Shown: piece by piece, positions 48,309 through 55,970 of the stretch
How positions within the stretch are numbered: position 1 is the first letter of the stretch
How the letters are laid out: every line of letters begins with the position of its first letter
Notes under the pieces: model-generated
The model's database searches: none
The model's input: the letters and a program-made list of their open reading frames with translations, nothing else
Told to the model about the DNA's origin: nothing
Made by a program: the position numbers and the translations under genes
Assembly (NCBI RefSeq): GCF_021650975.2
Contig: NZ_CP091285.1
Span: forward strand, 682,001-746,000
Direction: 5' to 3'
Length of the DNA: 64,000 nt
From: Flavobacterium jumunjinense
Lineage (GTDB): Bacteria; Bacteroidota; Bacteroidia; Flavobacteriales; Flavobacteriaceae

Positions 48309-48437
48309 TTTCTTTCTTTGTAGATTATGTTACAGTTATTATAAATTAGTTCTTTTTCTGAAAAAGTATTGAATTTCTGGTTACTCAAAAAGAACTTCCA
48401 TAATTTCAAAGTACTTCATCAGGAGTACAAATTTCGG

Positions 48438-50630
48438 CTAAGTTCCGAGCTGTAATTGATTCTTTACTAATTCATAATAACTTCCTTTTTTCTCTATTAA
48501 TTCCGTATGAGTACCTGTCTCTATAATTTTTCCTTTTTCTAGAACTACTATTTGATCCGCATTAATCACCGTACTTAATCGATGTGCAATAACCAAAACT
48601 GTTTTGTCTTTGAAAAATACATTTAGCTTTTCCATAATTTCTTTTTCGTTATTAGAATCTAAAGCACTTGTTGCTTCATCAAAAAAGAGCATTTCTGGAT
48701 TTTTATAAACCGATCTTGCAATTAAAAGTCTTTGTTTTTGCCCTGTACTAATCCCTACACCTTCTGAACCAATTTTAGTATTATATCGTAAAGGATAATC
48801 ATCAATAAAATCTTTAATATTGGCAACATTGGCAGCATAATCTAATCTTTCTTTATCAATTACATCTACTCCAATAGCAATATTATTAGCAATTGAATCG
48901 CTAAATATAAATCCTTCTTGCATTACACAACCAACATGATTTCTCCATGCTTTTTGTGATAAATTACTTAATGACGATTTTCCTAAGGAAACATCGCCTT
49001 CACTAGGTTCGTAGAATTTCAACAACAACTTCATTAATGTTGTTTTTCCACTTCCACTTGTTCCTACAATTGCAGTAATTTTCTTAGCTGGAATTACCAT
49101 ATTAAGTTCTTTCAAAACATTTGTATCGGAACCTAAATATCGAAAAGATAAATCTTTAATAATTATATCTTCATCACAAGGAATTTCTGTTAACTTATCT
49201 TTTTCTCCTTGAACTTCATCATCCATTTCATGAATTTCAGACAATCTAGCCAATGATATTTTAGCGTCTTGCAATTCTCTAATGAATCCAATTAATTGTA
49301 CAATAGGACCATTTAAAGTCCCTACAATACTTGTAATTGCCATCATTTCTCCAATCGTTAACTCACCGTTAATTACAGAAAGTGCAGAAACAAAAATGAT
49401 GAATATATTTTTAAGTTCATTTATAAAGTTAGAACCGATACTTTGAGTTTGCTCTAGCACTAAACCTTTTAAAGAAACCTTAAACAATCGTGCTTGAATA
49501 TATTCCCAGCCCCATCGTTTTTGTTTCTCTGCATTGTGCAACTTTATTTCTTGCATTCCATTTATCAATTCAATTACCTTACTTTGTTCTTTACTGACTT
49601 CTGAAAAGCGTTTATAATCTAAGACCTCTCTTCTCTTTAAAAATAGAATAACCCATAAAAAATAGAGAAAACTACCTACAAAAAATATAGCAAATATACT
49701 TAGGTTATAGTAGGCTAAAACTCCACCCATGATAATCATATTAATAAAAGAGAACAACACACTTAACGACGATGTTGTTAAAATTCGTTCTATTCTATGA
49801 TGGTCATTTATTCTTTGCATTATATCTCCTGTCATTTTCACATCGAAATAGGAAATTGGCAAGCTCATTAGTTTAATAAAGAAATCGGATATTAATGAAA
49901 TATTAATTCTAGTAGAAAGGTGTAATAAAATCCAACTACGAATTAATTCGAGTCCTGTACGTCCAAAAAACAAAAACAATTGCGCAATCAAGACAAGATA
50001 AATGAAATGTATATTTTGATTATGTATTCCAACATCAACAACGCTTTGTGTTAAGAAAGGAGTTATTAATTGCAACAGACTGACTGCAAAAAGTCCAATT
50101 GCTAATTGTATTATAAATGCTTTGTATTTAAAAACATATTGCGAAAGAATTCCAAAACCGTATACCTTTTTTTCTTCAAGATCTGATTCAGATTCATGAA
50201 AATTCGGAGTCGTTTCTAATAATAAAGCAATTCCTTCTTCTGTTGTTTTATCTGCGTTGTTACCTATCCAAAACTTCAAAAACTCAGTTTCAGTATATTC
50301 TATCAAACCAATAGCAGGGTCAGACACATAATAAGTCCCTTTTTTAATTTTATACAAAACCACATAATGATTGTGATTCCAATGTAGAATACAAGGTAAG
50401 GGAGCTTCTTCAAGCTTTTCTAAAGACAATTTAACACCTAAAGAACGAAAACCAATCTGTTCTGCAGCATCACTTAGAGTAAGTAAGTTACTACCTTCTC
50501 TAGTTGTCTCCGAAAGCTCTCTTAACTTTTGAGTGTTAAGCAGTCTCCCATAATGCTTAGCTATAATTTTTAAACAAGTAGGACCGCAGTCTTTACTCTC
50601 TGTTTGTGTATAATGAGGAAATTTTTTCAA
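48438..50630 (-). CDS. C39-peptidase-containing ABC transporter (PCAT)
   Basis: A 730-residue transporter with three parts. The N-terminal C39 peptidase has Cys15 in SKDCGPTC, His88 in NHNHYVVL and Asp104 in VSDPA. A six-helix membrane domain spans about residues 160-440. The ATPase has Walker A GTSGSGKTT, signature STGQKQR and Walker B MLFFDEATSALD. Such exporters cut leaders after a double glycine and export the core. At least nine peptides with such leaders lie within 11 kb, so this is their processing and export pump. Confidence 0.95.
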   Translation of the reverse strand: MKKFPHYTQTESKDCGPTCLKIIAKHYGRLLNTQKLRELSETTREGSNLLTLSDAAEQIGFRSLGVKLSLEKLEEAPLPCILHWNHNHYVVLYKIKKGTYYVSDPAIGLIEYTETEFLKFWIGNNADKTTEEGIALLLETTPNFHESESDLEEKKVYGFGILSQYVFKYKAFIIQLAIGLFAVSLLQLITPFLTQSVVDVGIHNQNIHFIYLVLIAQLFLFFGRTGLELIRSWILLHLSTRINISLISDFFIKLMSLPISYFDVKMTGDIMQRINDHHRIERILTTSSLSVLFSFINMIIMGGVLAYYNLSIFAIFFVGSFLYFLWVILFLKRREVLDYKRFSEVSKEQSKVIELINGMQEIKLHNAEKQKRWGWEYIQARLFKVSLKGLVLEQTQSIGSNFINELKNIFIIFVSALSVINGELTIGEMMAITSIVGTLNGPIVQLIGFIRELQDAKISLARLSEIHEMDDEVQGEKDKLTEIPCDEDIIIKDLSFRYLGSDTNVLKELNMVIPAKKITAIVGTSGSGKTTLMKLLLKFYEPSEGDVSLGKSSLSNLSQKAWRNHVGCVMQEGFIFSDSIANNIAIGVDVIDKERLDYAANVANIKDFIDDYPLRYNTKIGSEGVGISTGQKQRLLIARSVYKNPEMLFFDEATSALDSNNEKEIMEKLNVFFKDKTVLVIAHRLSTVINADQIVVLEKGKIIETGTHTELIEKKGSYYELVKNQLQLGT

Positions 50631-50678
50631 AATTTGTTTATAGTTTGTTCAAAAATAACGCAAAAAAATTAAAAAAAC

Positions 50679-52328
50679 TTAATTGACGTTTATATCTTTT
50701 AACAATAATTCGTTATTATCTTTATCCTTAATAGTCAGAAAAAAATTACCTTTAGGTATTTCTAAAGTAATTTTAAAGTCAACTACTTTTTTAATTCTAC
50801 TTATAATCGGAATACTTCTTGAGTTATACTTTACATACTTTTTTGTTTCATAAAAACTAACAAGTACTTCTTGCCCTTCTATTTCTTTAAGAATAGGATC
50901 ATTAATTGTAAATTTAGTTACATCGAAAAACTCAGAAAATGAAGGCTTTATATTATTAATCAAAAAGTAATCAACATTACAATTTACTTTTTCGACACCA
51001 GCAAACTCCTTTGATTCAAAAAACAATAGTTCTTTAGAAACATCTGAGACAATTTCAACTTGATCAATAGTTAAAGGATCTAACCCTGTTTTTTCCTTAA
51101 ATAATTCTGCCATTCTTTTATTTGAAACATTATCTGCCTTTTCTAAAATATGATCTATTCCAGCATATACAAAAATTTTTGCCGAAGAATCTTTATCAAT
51201 TATATACTTCAAATTTTCTGCTTGTACTTCTTCTCTATTTGTACTATCAAAATCATCATATCCAATTATTTCAAAGCCTAAGCTACATGCTTCTTTAATA
51301 AGGTTATTAAAAAAAGGCTCTCTGGTATAATAGCCCGATGTTTTGATTGGAAATTTTCTGCTGTTTATTAAACTATCTTGTCCTTTCTCTAATGCTTCAA
51401 TAGCTAAATACTTATATCCTTTCTCTCTTAAAGGCTTTAACAATCTATATGCTAAAACTCTATGCTCTGGTTTCCAATGCATCTCATTCAACATTAAAAC
51501 CTTATGATTCTTTGAAATTTCAGCTATCTTATGTACTATAGAATCTTCAATCTGATTACTCTCTAATAAATTCGCTTTTTGACTACTCAATAAATCGTTA
51601 AAGTAACTTCTGCGTTTGTTTTCAAACTTTTTTATTAATTCTTTATATCTATAATATTCAGTGTCGAATGATAAAACCGTTGTTAGTAATTGAAATTTTG
51701 TCCATTCATTCTTTTCATCTTTATCGATTGGAGCATTGTCAAATTTATTCATTATAAATAAATGATTGTCTTCATTTTTATATGAATTAAATATATCCAT
51801 ATAACTTAAGGCATTCTTCTTAACAATATTAAATTCCATTGAATTGATTATACTTTTTGCATCTTGCAAGATAGACGAATTTGATTTATGTTTTCCTATA
51901 CTTTTAATTAGCACATAAAAAGATTGAATACCATCCGTTTTCTCATATAAAACTAAATTACTTATTGTATCATTAACTAACATTTTGGTAGTTACATCTA
52001 ACTTTTTCTTTGATAATTTAAATTTCTTTTTTTTTAGAAAAAGAAATAATTCATAAAATGGAATTTCAGTTGTCTTTCCATAAACTAATAAATCCTTATT
52101 ACAAAACTTATAAAAATCTAAAACAGAAGAGCCCTTACTCAATTCATTAATTCCATAATACTTAACATCACCAAAGAAACTGCCACTTACATTTAAAGGA
52201 TAATTATAAAATTCTGAGCCATTAAAATAATTAAATTTCCTGTTTTTTTTGACAGTATTACAAGATATTATCGAAAAACACACAATAAAGGTGAGTACAT
52301 TATTTCCAATTATTTGTTTTAGGGTCAT
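50679..52328 (-). CDS. Tiki/EreA-like lipoprotein of the RiPP locus
   Basis: A lipoprotein of about 549 residues. I chose the Met at 52328, which gives a standard lipobox (CFSIISC); Met at 52346 and a longer frame to 52427 are also open but overlap the SPASM gene more. The middle part has LNEMHWKPEHR, YLAIEALEKG and FVYAGIDHIL, a pattern of paired Glu and His residues seen in the TraB/Tiki/ChaN/erythromycin-esterase-like superfamily. Enzymatic activity is plausible but unproven. It starts inside the SPASM gene end, so it belongs to the maturation operon and might process, modify or protect against the peptide. Confidence 0.65.
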   Translation of the reverse strand: MTLKQIIGNNVLTFIVCFSIISCNTVKKNRKFNYFNGSEFYNYPLNVSGSFFGDVKYYGINELSKGSSVLDFYKFCNKDLLVYGKTTEIPFYELFLFLKKKKFKLSKKKLDVTTKMLVNDTISNLVLYEKTDGIQSFYVLIKSIGKHKSNSSILQDAKSIINSMEFNIVKKNALSYMDIFNSYKNEDNHLFIMNKFDNAPIDKDEKNEWTKFQLLTTVLSFDTEYYRYKELIKKFENKRRSYFNDLLSSQKANLLESNQIEDSIVHKIAEISKNHKVLMLNEMHWKPEHRVLAYRLLKPLREKGYKYLAIEALEKGQDSLINSRKFPIKTSGYYTREPFFNNLIKEACSLGFEIIGYDDFDSTNREEVQAENLKYIIDKDSSAKIFVYAGIDHILEKADNVSNKRMAELFKEKTGLDPLTIDQVEIVSDVSKELLFFESKEFAGVEKVNCNVDYFLINNIKPSFSEFFDVTKFTINDPILKEIEGQEVLVSFYETKKYVKYNSRSIPIISRIKKVVDFKITLEIPKGNFFLTIKDKDNNELLLKDINVN

Positions 52329-53289
52329 AATTACATGTGTTTTCATGAAAATATTTTTTGTTCTTTTGAATAGGAATTCTATTATCAGGACAAATATATC
52401 TGAATTCACAAACGTTACAAACTTCAATCATATCTTTATTAATTTTCCATAATTCTTGAAAGGAATTTGAAGCGATAATTTCAGATATTACGTCTTTTTC
52501 AATATTCCCAAAAACCTTTTCATGATTAATATAATTCTTAACGTCTCCTTTATTATTTATGTAGACTTTTCTATTAAAAAACAAATTATAATTCTTAGCT
52601 TCCATGAACGCATCAAGATTTGGGACTAAATCATTTATACCACTAATCTGTTTTGATAAAAATTCATTACAACTACCTGGATAAAAATTAATCCATTGAT
52701 TATTGGAGACTATATCATTAGGAGCGTTAAAGAAATTGACATCTCTTAGCCTAGGAAACCTAGCAAAAAAATGCTCTATATCTAAACTATCTTTTGAATA
52801 TTCGGAAATAAGACTTACTACATTTAATTTAGATTTCTTTAAAATTTCAAGTACTTGTTCAATCACATCGAATTTCATATTTGATTTTGACAGCAAAACC
52901 AATTGTATACATCCTAAATTATCAATTTCATTTAATAATTTAATCTTAAAATCCTGTAAATCGTCAATTTCTAAAAAAACAATATCACTTAAAAACAAAT
53001 AATCCTTTTCTAAATCTAAATCTAAAAAGTGATTGGGTTCATCAGTAAGAAAAATAAGCTCATTTTCGATTAAATAGTTTAGATTCCTTGTAACTAACTC
53101 TTCATAATCTAAATAATCTTCATATATAACTTCTATTTTTTTATCAAAATAATCTTGTAACATATCTGTCAAAGAATTGGAAATAAAATATAGTTCCGAC
53201 CTTTGAAGGTCATATATAGCAGTTCTATTAAATCCTTTCACAGGAATACAAGAATTGTAAAATTTAAAATATTTATCTTTATCAATCAT
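52300..53289 (-). CDS. SPASM-domain peptide maturase of a grasp-with-spasm system
   Basis: A 329-residue protein with a C-terminal SPASM-like cysteine cluster: CNVCEFRYICPDNR followed by HENTCNYDP. The N-terminal two thirds look like a degenerate radical-SAM barrel, but no CxxxCxxC motif for the SAM iron-sulfur cluster is present; only Cys14 and a few scattered cysteines occur. This matches what is known of the SPASM partner in grasp-with-spasm systems. Its gene overlaps the 61-residue gene upstream by ATGA. It probably helps the ATP-grasp enzyme recognise or modify the precursor. Confidence 0.8.
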   Translation of the reverse strand: MIDKDKYFKFYNSCIPVKGFNRTAIYDLQRSELYFISNSLTDMLQDYFDKKIEVIYEDYLDYEELVTRNLNYLIENELIFLTDEPNHFLDLDLEKDYLFLSDIVFLEIDDLQDFKIKLLNEIDNLGCIQLVLLSKSNMKFDVIEQVLEILKKSKLNVVSLISEYSKDSLDIEHFFARFPRLRDVNFFNAPNDIVSNNQWINFYPGSCNEFLSKQISGINDLVPNLDAFMEAKNYNLFFNRKVYINNKGDVKNYINHEKVFGNIEKDVISEIIASNSFQELWKINKDMIEVCNVCEFRYICPDNRIPIQKNKKYFHENTCNYDPKTNNWK

Positions 53290-53471
53290 ATGAATGCAGG
53301 TTTGTAAAAGGAATTACACCTCATTTTTTGAGTTTGATGAAAATCTGAAGCTACAAAAGCCAAATCAATATTTTTTATTGGTTGATTTTCCTTTCCTTCA
53401 ACAAAAAAAACATTAATGGGTAACTTATCTATAAATTCACTATCAATATGATTTATTAATTTATTTTTCAT
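53286..53471 (-). CDS. Small protein between ATP-grasp and SPASM genes
   Basis: A 61-residue protein whose start overlaps the ATP-grasp stop by 11 bp and whose stop overlaps the SPASM start by four bases. The double overlap argues that it is translated. It has no signal sequence, no double-glycine leader and no clear core. The only notable features are the central FFVEGKENQPIKNIDLAFVA and a basic C-terminal CNSFYKPAF. It may be a subunit or recognition element of the maturase, or a remnant of a larger protein. Confidence 0.6.
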   Translation of the reverse strand: MKNKLINHIDSEFIDKLPINVFFVEGKENQPIKNIDLAFVASDFHQTQKMRCNSFYKPAFI

Positions 53472-54426
53472 TATTATCTATTAAATAGTTAGACACTTTT
53501 TGATGTAGATTAAAATTACATGGAATGCTTGTCATTCCAAATTGTCCTGATGGATTAACCTCTAAAAAATAATATTCATTATTTACAGATTTAATAATAT
53601 CAATTGAACCAGTATTTAACCCCATTTTATTCATCAATTTAATTATTTTTTCTTCAATTACTAAAGGTAATTGATACCTACCAACTCTATTTGGCTTATC
53701 AATATCATAATTTCGAAAATCAATTTTAGTTTTTTCATTGTTTTGTGAAAAAATTACCATTGTATAGAGCTTATCATCAAGAAAAAAAGTTCTTAATTCA
53801 TATTTTTTATTTATATACTCTTGAAACAATGATGGACTAAAGCTATCAGGAAGACCGTCAAGTGATTTTATTATCTGTGTAAAAAAAGGGTAATTCTTAT
53901 TATTAAATTCAATATGCTTTCCCTCTCCTATTGACTTAGAAATAATTAAATTATTATTCTCCTTAAAAAAAAAATCTAACTGTTTTAAACTAGAAGTAAT
54001 CAAACTGTTTGGTGTTTTTAAACCTATATCACTAGCATGTTTTAAAATTTCTATTTTTGTTAACATGTTAGATCTTTTAAATAGCCATTTTTTTTCTTCT
54101 AATAATTTAAAAATTAAGTTTCTAATAACTGAAAATTCAGAATATATATATCGAGTTAAATCATCTTTTTTACCAAAAAAATCTTCATACGTTTTAAAAA
54201 AACCAAATTTCCTCATCCATACAACTTTAACGTCCGAGAAATAGATCTTCTTGTTGTCCCTAACTAAGTAACTTTTGTCAAGGTCATTTGGCGCTAAGTT
54301 AAGTGTAACTAATCCAGACATTATGTCCTCGTCGTTTAATCGAAAAAAATCAGCATTACGAGATTGTAAATTTTCAACGACTATCTGTGTATCAGTATCC
54401 CTAGGAGTACTTAATATTAATATCAT
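53461..54426 (-). CDS. ATP-grasp peptide maturase (grasp-with-spasm type)
   Basis: A 321-residue ATP-grasp ligase. The N-terminus ILILSTPRDTDTQIVVENL and the early FRLNDED, the lysine-containing segment LIISKSIGEGKHIEF and the metal-binding EVNPSGQFG near the C-terminus define the family. Enzymes of this group (graspetide synthetases and relatives) form ester or amide bonds between Asp/Glu and Thr/Ser/Lys side chains of a precursor. A candidate precursor lies 68 bp upstream with a terminator between. The SPASM partner follows directly. Confidence 0.88.
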   Translation of the reverse strand: MILILSTPRDTDTQIVVENLQSRNADFFRLNDEDIMSGLVTLNLAPNDLDKSYLVRDNKKIYFSDVKVVWMRKFGFFKTYEDFFGKKDDLTRYIYSEFSVIRNLIFKLLEEKKWLFKRSNMLTKIEILKHASDIGLKTPNSLITSSLKQLDFFFKENNNLIISKSIGEGKHIEFNNKNYPFFTQIIKSLDGLPDSFSPSLFQEYINKKYELRTFFLDDKLYTMVIFSQNNEKTKIDFRNYDIDKPNRVGRYQLPLVIEEKIIKLMNKMGLNTGSIDIIKSVNNEYYFLEVNPSGQFGMTSIPCNFNLHQKVSNYLIDNNEK

Positions 54427-54444
54427 AATTTATTATTAATATTT

Positions 54445-54471
54445 AAAAAGTGCAGGAAACTCCTGCACTTT
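54445..54471 (-). terminator. Attenuator-like terminator between precursor and ATP-grasp gene
   Basis: GTGCAGGA and TCCTGCAC form a GC-rich 8-bp stem with a three-base loop, flanked by A and T runs; on the minus strand a T-run follows. It sits between the precursor stop (54494) and the ATP-grasp start (54426). Partial read-through would give much precursor mRNA and less enzyme mRNA. Confidence 0.8.
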
Positions 54472-54493
54472 CTAAACAGATTACTTGTTTTAC

Positions 54494-54658
54494 CTACAGA
54501 TCATCCCATTCTTCATCAGAACCGTCATCACCATTACTTGGAGCACCAGGCCCAACTGTAACTGTGTTTTGACTAAATGTGTTTGCAGCTAATCTACGTC
54601 CTCCGTAAACCGAATTAACCTCAACTTTATGAGATTGAAAATCTTCTAATTTTTTCAT
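54494..54658 (-). CDS. Candidate graspetide-like precursor peptide (LEDF leader)
   Basis: A 54-residue peptide. The leader has KKLEDFQSHKVEV followed by a YGG-RR junction at about residues 18-22. The C-terminal part has Thr/Ser residues (ANTFSQNTVTV, then a GPGAPS turn) and ends in a run of acids (DDGSDEEWDD). Hydroxyl residues plus clustered Asp/Glu are the raw material for ATP-grasp ester cross-links. It lies just upstream of the ATP-grasp gene, with a terminator between, and about 41 bp downstream of the shared promoter block. Its leader differs from the neighbouring GG peptides but matches the peptide at 58090 in the motif LEDFxxHK. Confidence 0.8.
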   Translation of the reverse strand: MKKLEDFQSHKVEVNSVYGGRRLAANTFSQNTVTVGPGAPSNGDDGSDEEWDDL

Positions 54659-54698
54659 AATAATAAAATTTGTTTTTAGTAAATACTCAAAAAATTTT

Positions 54699-54739
54699 AA
54701 GTCAATTGAGACCTTGACTATCGTTGCAACAATATTTTG
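54699..54739 (-). promoter_or_regulatory. Shared promoter/operator block, copy 1
   Basis: The plus-strand sequence AAGTCAATTG, then TTGACTAT and GTTGCAACAATAT, reproduces the block seen before three other peptide units. It ends 41 bp before the 54658 start codon. Read on the minus strand, a TTG lies 17 bases before TCTCAATTG, a degenerate -33/-7 pair. The rest of the 327-bp gap (to 54985) is AT-rich, with nothing else recognised. Confidence 0.65.
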
Positions 54740-54985
54740 ATTGTGAATTTAAAATTCTAAAATATAAATTTGGAACGCCTCTACTTTACTTTACAAAAAA
54801 TACAAGAAAGACAATAATACAAAAAATACTTTTTCTTGCATTACAGTTTTATTGCCGTTATTGTTAAAAAAGTTTTAATTAACCAAACAAACACACGTTA
54901 TACCTCTTTTAAAAAGGTAATTAAAGAATATAAAAATAAATTCACAATTATATTAAAGACCTATATAATTTTAAATACCTGCAAT

Positions 54986-55147
54986 TTAATCGCAAAACAT
55001 TGTACATCTTCCAAAAGCATTTCTACATTGTCTCCATGGACATGGTTTTGGTTCATCATCCATAAAAATATAACCTCCTGAAATACTTTTCTGCTCACCT
55101 TTCGATAATTCTTGAGCACCTTTTAATTTTAAAATTGAATTTTTCAT
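54986..55147 (-). CDS. Double-glycine cysteine peptide, CRNxFGRC type (peptide A)
   Basis: A 53-residue precursor. The leader MKNSILKLKG...LSKGEQ ends in SISGG at residue 25. The 28-residue core has four cysteines in CPWRQCRNAFGRC and FCD (spacing C-x4-C-x6-C-x3-C). It is nearly identical in its core to the peptide at 60748 and shares CRNxFGRC with the peptide at 55167. Few Ser/Thr are present, so disulfides rather than lanthionines are expected. It is probably co-transcribed with the peptide just upstream (19 bp gap). Confidence 0.85.
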   Translation of the reverse strand: MKNSILKLKGAQELSKGEQKSISGGYIFMDDEPKPCPWRQCRNAFGRCTMFCD

Positions 55148-55166
55148 AATCTTTTCTATTTAAATA

Positions 55167-55355
55167 TTAATATCCTCTATCACAAGCTGACCAACTACAT
55201 CTTCCAAATTTATTTCTACATGTGTTAAAACCACATCCATCTTCTCCTGGACCATTTCCTCCTCCTGGATTGAAAACTAATCCTCCAGCAGTTTCTTTAA
55301 GTTCATTCTTAGATAATTGTTGAACTCCTTTTAAATTTAAAATTGATTTTTTCAT
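55167..55355 (-). CDS. Double-glycine cysteine peptide, CRNxFGRC type (peptide B)
   Basis: A 62-residue precursor with leader MKKSILNLKG...LSKNEL and cleavage site ETAGG at residue 25. The core begins with a glycine-rich linker (PGGGNGPGEDG) and then CGFNTCRNKFGRC and SACDRGY: four cysteines spaced C-x4-C-x6-C-x4-C. The Arg-Asn and Phe-Gly-Arg positions are shared with peptides at 54986 and 60748. Export by the C39 transporter is expected. The shared promoter block lies 39 bp upstream of its start. Confidence 0.88.
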   Translation of the reverse strand: MKKSILNLKGVQQLSKNELKETAGGLVFNPGGGNGPGEDGCGFNTCRNKFGRCSWSACDRGY

Positions 55356-55393
55356 AATTAAAATAGTATTGTTTGTTTACTACAAAACGCTTA

Positions 55394-55425
55394 AAGTCAA
55401 TTGTAGCTTTTGACTATCTATTTTG
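55394..55425 (-). promoter_or_regulatory. Shared promoter/operator block, copy 2
   Basis: AAGTCAATTGTAGCTTTTGA followed by CTAT; the inverted halves AGTCAA and TTGACT flank a nine-base centre. Read on the minus strand it contains TACAATTG, one mismatch from TAnnTTTG. It ends 39 bp before the 55355 start codon. The extension with GTTGCAAC seen in copies 1 and 3 is absent here. Confidence 0.65.
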
Positions 55426-55435
55426 TAAATGCAAA

Positions 55436-55633
55436 TTAGAATTCTAATCTACACCAGATTCTATTTGAACCTCCGCAACCTCTTACCCATCCTATACCAG
55501 GAGAAGCACTAGACATTACACAACCTCTTGACAAACAAGCTGCCATTTCTTGAGTAATACCACCAACAACCGTTTTTTGCTCTCTTTTAGATAATTCTTG
55601 AGCACCGCTTAATTTTAAAATTGAATTTTTCAT
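55436..55633 (-). CDS. Double-glycine cysteine peptide (peptide C)
   Basis: A 65-residue precursor starting at the Met of MKNSILKLSG; the longer upstream frame belongs to the neighbouring peptide read out of phase. The leader ends in VVGG at residue 25. The 40-residue core (ITQEMAACLSRGC..., then GWVRGCGGSN and WCRLEF) has four cysteines. Its first 20 core residues recur in the fused frame at 55636-55968, where the rest was replaced by the tandem duplication. This is therefore the only complete copy. Confidence 0.85.
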   Translation of the reverse strand: MKNSILKLSGAQELSKREQKTVVGGITQEMAACLSRGCVMSSASPGIGWVRGCGGSNRIWCRLEF

Positions 55634-55635
55634 AA

Positions 55636-55824
55636 TTAAAATTCTGGATAATAAGTACATAAATGACCTGGTGTTCCATAAGGATAACAAACACCGCTTG
55701 AACAACATTGACCAGCACCACATGAATTATTTGAGTTACATGATCTTCTTCCTCCATTAAGGCTTTTTTGCTCTCCTTTAGATAATTCTTGAGCACCGCT
55801 TAACTTTAAAATTGAATTTTTCAT
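55636..55824 (-). CDS. Six-cysteine knottin-like GG peptide, copy 1 (peptide D1)
   Basis: A 62-residue precursor with a leader ending in SLNGG (residue 25). The 37-residue core RRSCNSNNSCGAGQCC, then SSGVCYPYGTPGHLC, has six cysteines in the order C-x5-C-x4-CC-x4-C-x9-C. That framework is typical of small disulfide knots, and CGAGxCC with a following CxPxGxxG recalls the AVIT/prokineticin and colipase-like toxins. It is identical to the copy at 55971. It can be made alone from its own Met or as the C-terminal half of the fused frame that starts at 55968. Confidence 0.88.
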   Translation of the reverse strand: MKNSILKLSGAQELSKGEQKSLNGGRRSCNSNNSCGAGQCCSSGVCYPYGTPGHLCTYYPEF

Positions 55825-55968
55825 AATTAAAATAGGAGAAGCACTAGACATTACACAACCTCTTGACAAACAAGCTGCCATTTCTTGAGTAATACCACCA
55901 ACAACCGTTTTTTGCTCTCTTTTAGATAATTCTTGAGCACCGCTTAATTTTAAAATTGAATTTTTCAT
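55636..55968 (-). CDS. Fused two-leader precursor created by the duplication
   Basis: An open frame of 110 residues starting at the Met at 55968. It carries leader 1 (ending VVGG), a shortened peptide C core of 20 residues (ITQEMAACLSRGC then VMSSASP), the join ILI, and then a whole second precursor (leader 2 ending LNGG plus the six-cysteine core). The distance between the two Met codons is 144 bp, so the frames are in phase. If translated whole it would hold two C39 cleavage sites. It may be an accident of the duplication. Confidence 0.65.
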   Translation of the reverse strand: MKNSILKLSGAQELSKREQKTVVGGITQEMAACLSRGCVMSSASPILIMKNSILKLSGAQELSKGEQKSLNGGRRSCNSNNSCGAGQCCSSGVCYPYGTPGHLCTYYPEF

Positions 55969-55970
55969 AA

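Noticed and set aside
52300..53289. Functional radical SAM enzyme
   Set aside because: No CxxxCxxC motif occurs anywhere in the protein, so a classical radical-SAM call is not supported; only the SPASM part is.
54836..55081. An 81-codon open frame on the plus strand
   Set aside because: It runs antisense through the C-terminal part of peptide A at 54986-55147, whose leader and core match other peptides in the locus.
55587..55796. A 69-codon frame that recurs at 55922-56131
   Set aside because: It is an out-of-phase reading of the duplicated peptide region. Its identity between copies comes from the 335-bp duplication, and it lacks a leader or core pattern.
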